Program-made: the position numbers and the translations under genes
Notes under the pieces: model-generated
Seen by the model: the letters and a program-made list of their open reading frames with translations, nothing else
Databases searched by the model: none
Told to the model about the DNA's origin: nothing
Source of the DNA: an uncultured Pseudomonadota bacterium
GTDB lineage: Bacteria > Pseudomonadota > Gammaproteobacteria > Burkholderiales > Burkholderiaceae
Assembly: GCA_946480245.1 (NCBI GenBank)
Contig: CAMLIZ010000103.1
Location: 1-16,039 of the forward strand
Reading direction: 5' to 3'
DNA length: 16,039 bases
In this document: positions 15,049 through 16,039 of the stretch, piece after piece
How the letters are laid out: each line of letters starts with the position of its first letter
Position numbering within the stretch: the stretch's first letter is position 1

Positions 15049-15973
15049 ATGCTTGTGGACGATATTGAGGCGACCTTTCGCGGCCTCGGGCTTCAATTCT
15101 TCGAACGTGGCTGGTTGTCGGCCAATACGGTCTTGTTCCACGCTGGCGGGCGCACCCCAGCTACCGTGGTTGATACCGGCTACGCAACTCACGCGGATCA
15201 GACCCTCGCGCTACTGGGGCAGCGCTTCGCGGGCGCCCTCTGCAACGCATCGTCAACACGCACCTGCACTCCGATCACTGCGGGGGTAATGCAGTCTTGC
15301 AGGCATGCTGGCAGCCAGAGACCCTCGTCCCGGTGGAGTCCTGGGAGGCCGTAAGGAGTTGGGACCGCGCCCAGTTGTCCTACTTGGCCACGGATCAGCG
15401 ATGCGAGCGATTTCAGGCGAGCGGCATCGTTCACCGGGCGACGAATTGACGCTAGGAGCTGCGGTGTGGGAGGTGCACGGTGCACCAGGTCACGATCCGA
15501 ACCGCGCTGTTTTTCTTTGAGCCCTCGGCACGCGTCTTGATATCCGGCGACGCTCTGTGGGAGAGCCGCCTGGCGATCATCTTCCCTGAACTGCTTGGCG
15601 AGCCAGGGTTCGATGCTTGTTCAAGCACCCTGGACGAGATAGAGCGCCTCAAGCCGCGCCCTGTAGTTCCCGGTCACGGTCGCCCCTTCCTCCAAGTGGA
15701 CGACGCGCTGAGGGCGAGCCGGGAACGGCTAGCGATCTTCGCAAGAAGCCCCTCTCGCCATGTGCATCATGCACTGCGGGCACTTGCGATGTTCCACATG
15801 CTGGACGTAAGACGCCTGTCCCGCGACGCACTGGTGTCGTGGTTGCGACGACTCCCATAACAAGGGCCTCAACCCATAACTCCTCGAGGTGGGCGGAGGA
15901 AGCGGTAGAAAGCCTGATACACGACGGGGCACTTATTGTCCAGGGGAGTGTCCTGCATCCGGTCCAGCGCTAG
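15049..15973 (+). pseudogene. Metallo-beta-lactamase-fold hydrolase, broken by four frameshifts
   Basis: Read across three frames this is a complete MBL-fold hydrolase. Segment 1 (15049 to about 15237) gives FERGWLSANTVLFH and VVDTGYATHADQT. Segment 2 (about 15237-15436) gives IVNTHLHSDHCGGNAVLQ, with the metal motif HLHSDH at 15261-15278. Segment 3 (about 15436-15510) gives PGDELTLGAAVWEVHGAPGH. Segment 4 (about 15515-15857) gives FEPSARVLISGDALWE and VVPGHGRPF. Segment 5 (15854-15973) gives WAEEAVESLIHDGALIVQGS and ends in TAG. Three shifts are repaired by one extra C in short C runs, one by removing a T from a T run. Repaired length is 927 bases, 308 residues, as expected. All zinc-ligand motifs survive. 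Real decay or sequence error cannot be told apart here. Confidence 0.85.
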
Positions 15974-15997
15974 TCGGTAGTGTTCGCGCCAAAAACA

Positions 15998-16031
15998 AAA
16001 CCCCCTAAGCGTGTAAGCGCAAAGGGGGTTT
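15998..16031. terminator. Two-way intrinsic terminator
   Basis: AAACCCCCT (15998-16006) pairs perfectly with AGGGGGTTT (16023-16031) around a 16-base loop that itself contains GCG/CGC. On the plus strand it lies 24 bases after the metallo-hydrolase stop, with a short T tail. On the minus strand the stem is followed by TTTTGTTTTT, a strong T tract, so it would also end a minus-strand gene lying right of the window. Confidence 0.85.
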
Positions 16032-16039
16032 GGAGTAAT

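Noticed and set aside
13774..15192. 472-codon open frame on the minus strand
   Set aside because: Antisense of fadD; no domain, composition of a shadow frame.
15869..16039. Minus-strand open frame running off the right edge (ending YQAFYRFLRPPRGVMG)
   Set aside because: It looked coding-like at first, but it lies antisense to the last segment of the frameshifted MBL gene and runs through the terminator hairpin.

Overview
The window reads as chromosomal DNA of a high-GC betaproteobacterium, most probably of the order Burkholderiales. This rests on protein character (rplM, htpG, hpd and fadD of betaproteobacterial type), on the DUF2726/srkA pair, and on two short Arg-rich proteins of a kind I associate with that order. 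The species cannot be named. Nearly all of it is tightly packed genes. I see no phage, insertion sequence, CRISPR array, tRNA or rRNA.

Left part (1-5938): the 5' part of rplM (minus, cut by the window edge) with its leader, then a GNAT acetyltransferase, a membrane-anchored DUF2726 protein and the SrkA kinase, all plus. htpG (minus) converges on srkA with 3 bp between stop codons. It has a near-consensus sigma-32 promoter. Divergent from it lies a repressor-like helix-turn-helix gene.

Middle part (5939-9412): a 346-bp leader region with a promoter-like element, an overlapping palindrome and two strong hairpins precedes two small basic proteins (55 and 88 aa). An HDOD signalling protein follows. 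An Lrp/AsnC regulator is divergent from hpd (4-hydroxyphenylpyruvate dioxygenase, tyrosine catabolism), and a palindrome in their shared intergenic region is a candidate operator.

Right part (9333-16039): a minus-strand set encodes a Tat-exported small subunit, a GMC flavoprotein and a membrane-anchored alpha/beta hydrolase. Divergent from it are an FFLEELY-like protein, FadD acyl-CoA ligase and a metallo-beta-lactamase-fold hydrolase. The last is broken by four single-base frameshifts, three of which fit loss of one C from a C run. Together these look like an uncharacterised lipid or long-chain alcohol ester module: hydrolysis, oxidation at or outside the membrane, then CoA activation. A two-way terminator closes the window. 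This module, the small-protein leader and the frameshifted hydrolase are the most interesting items. None is proven novel from sequence alone.
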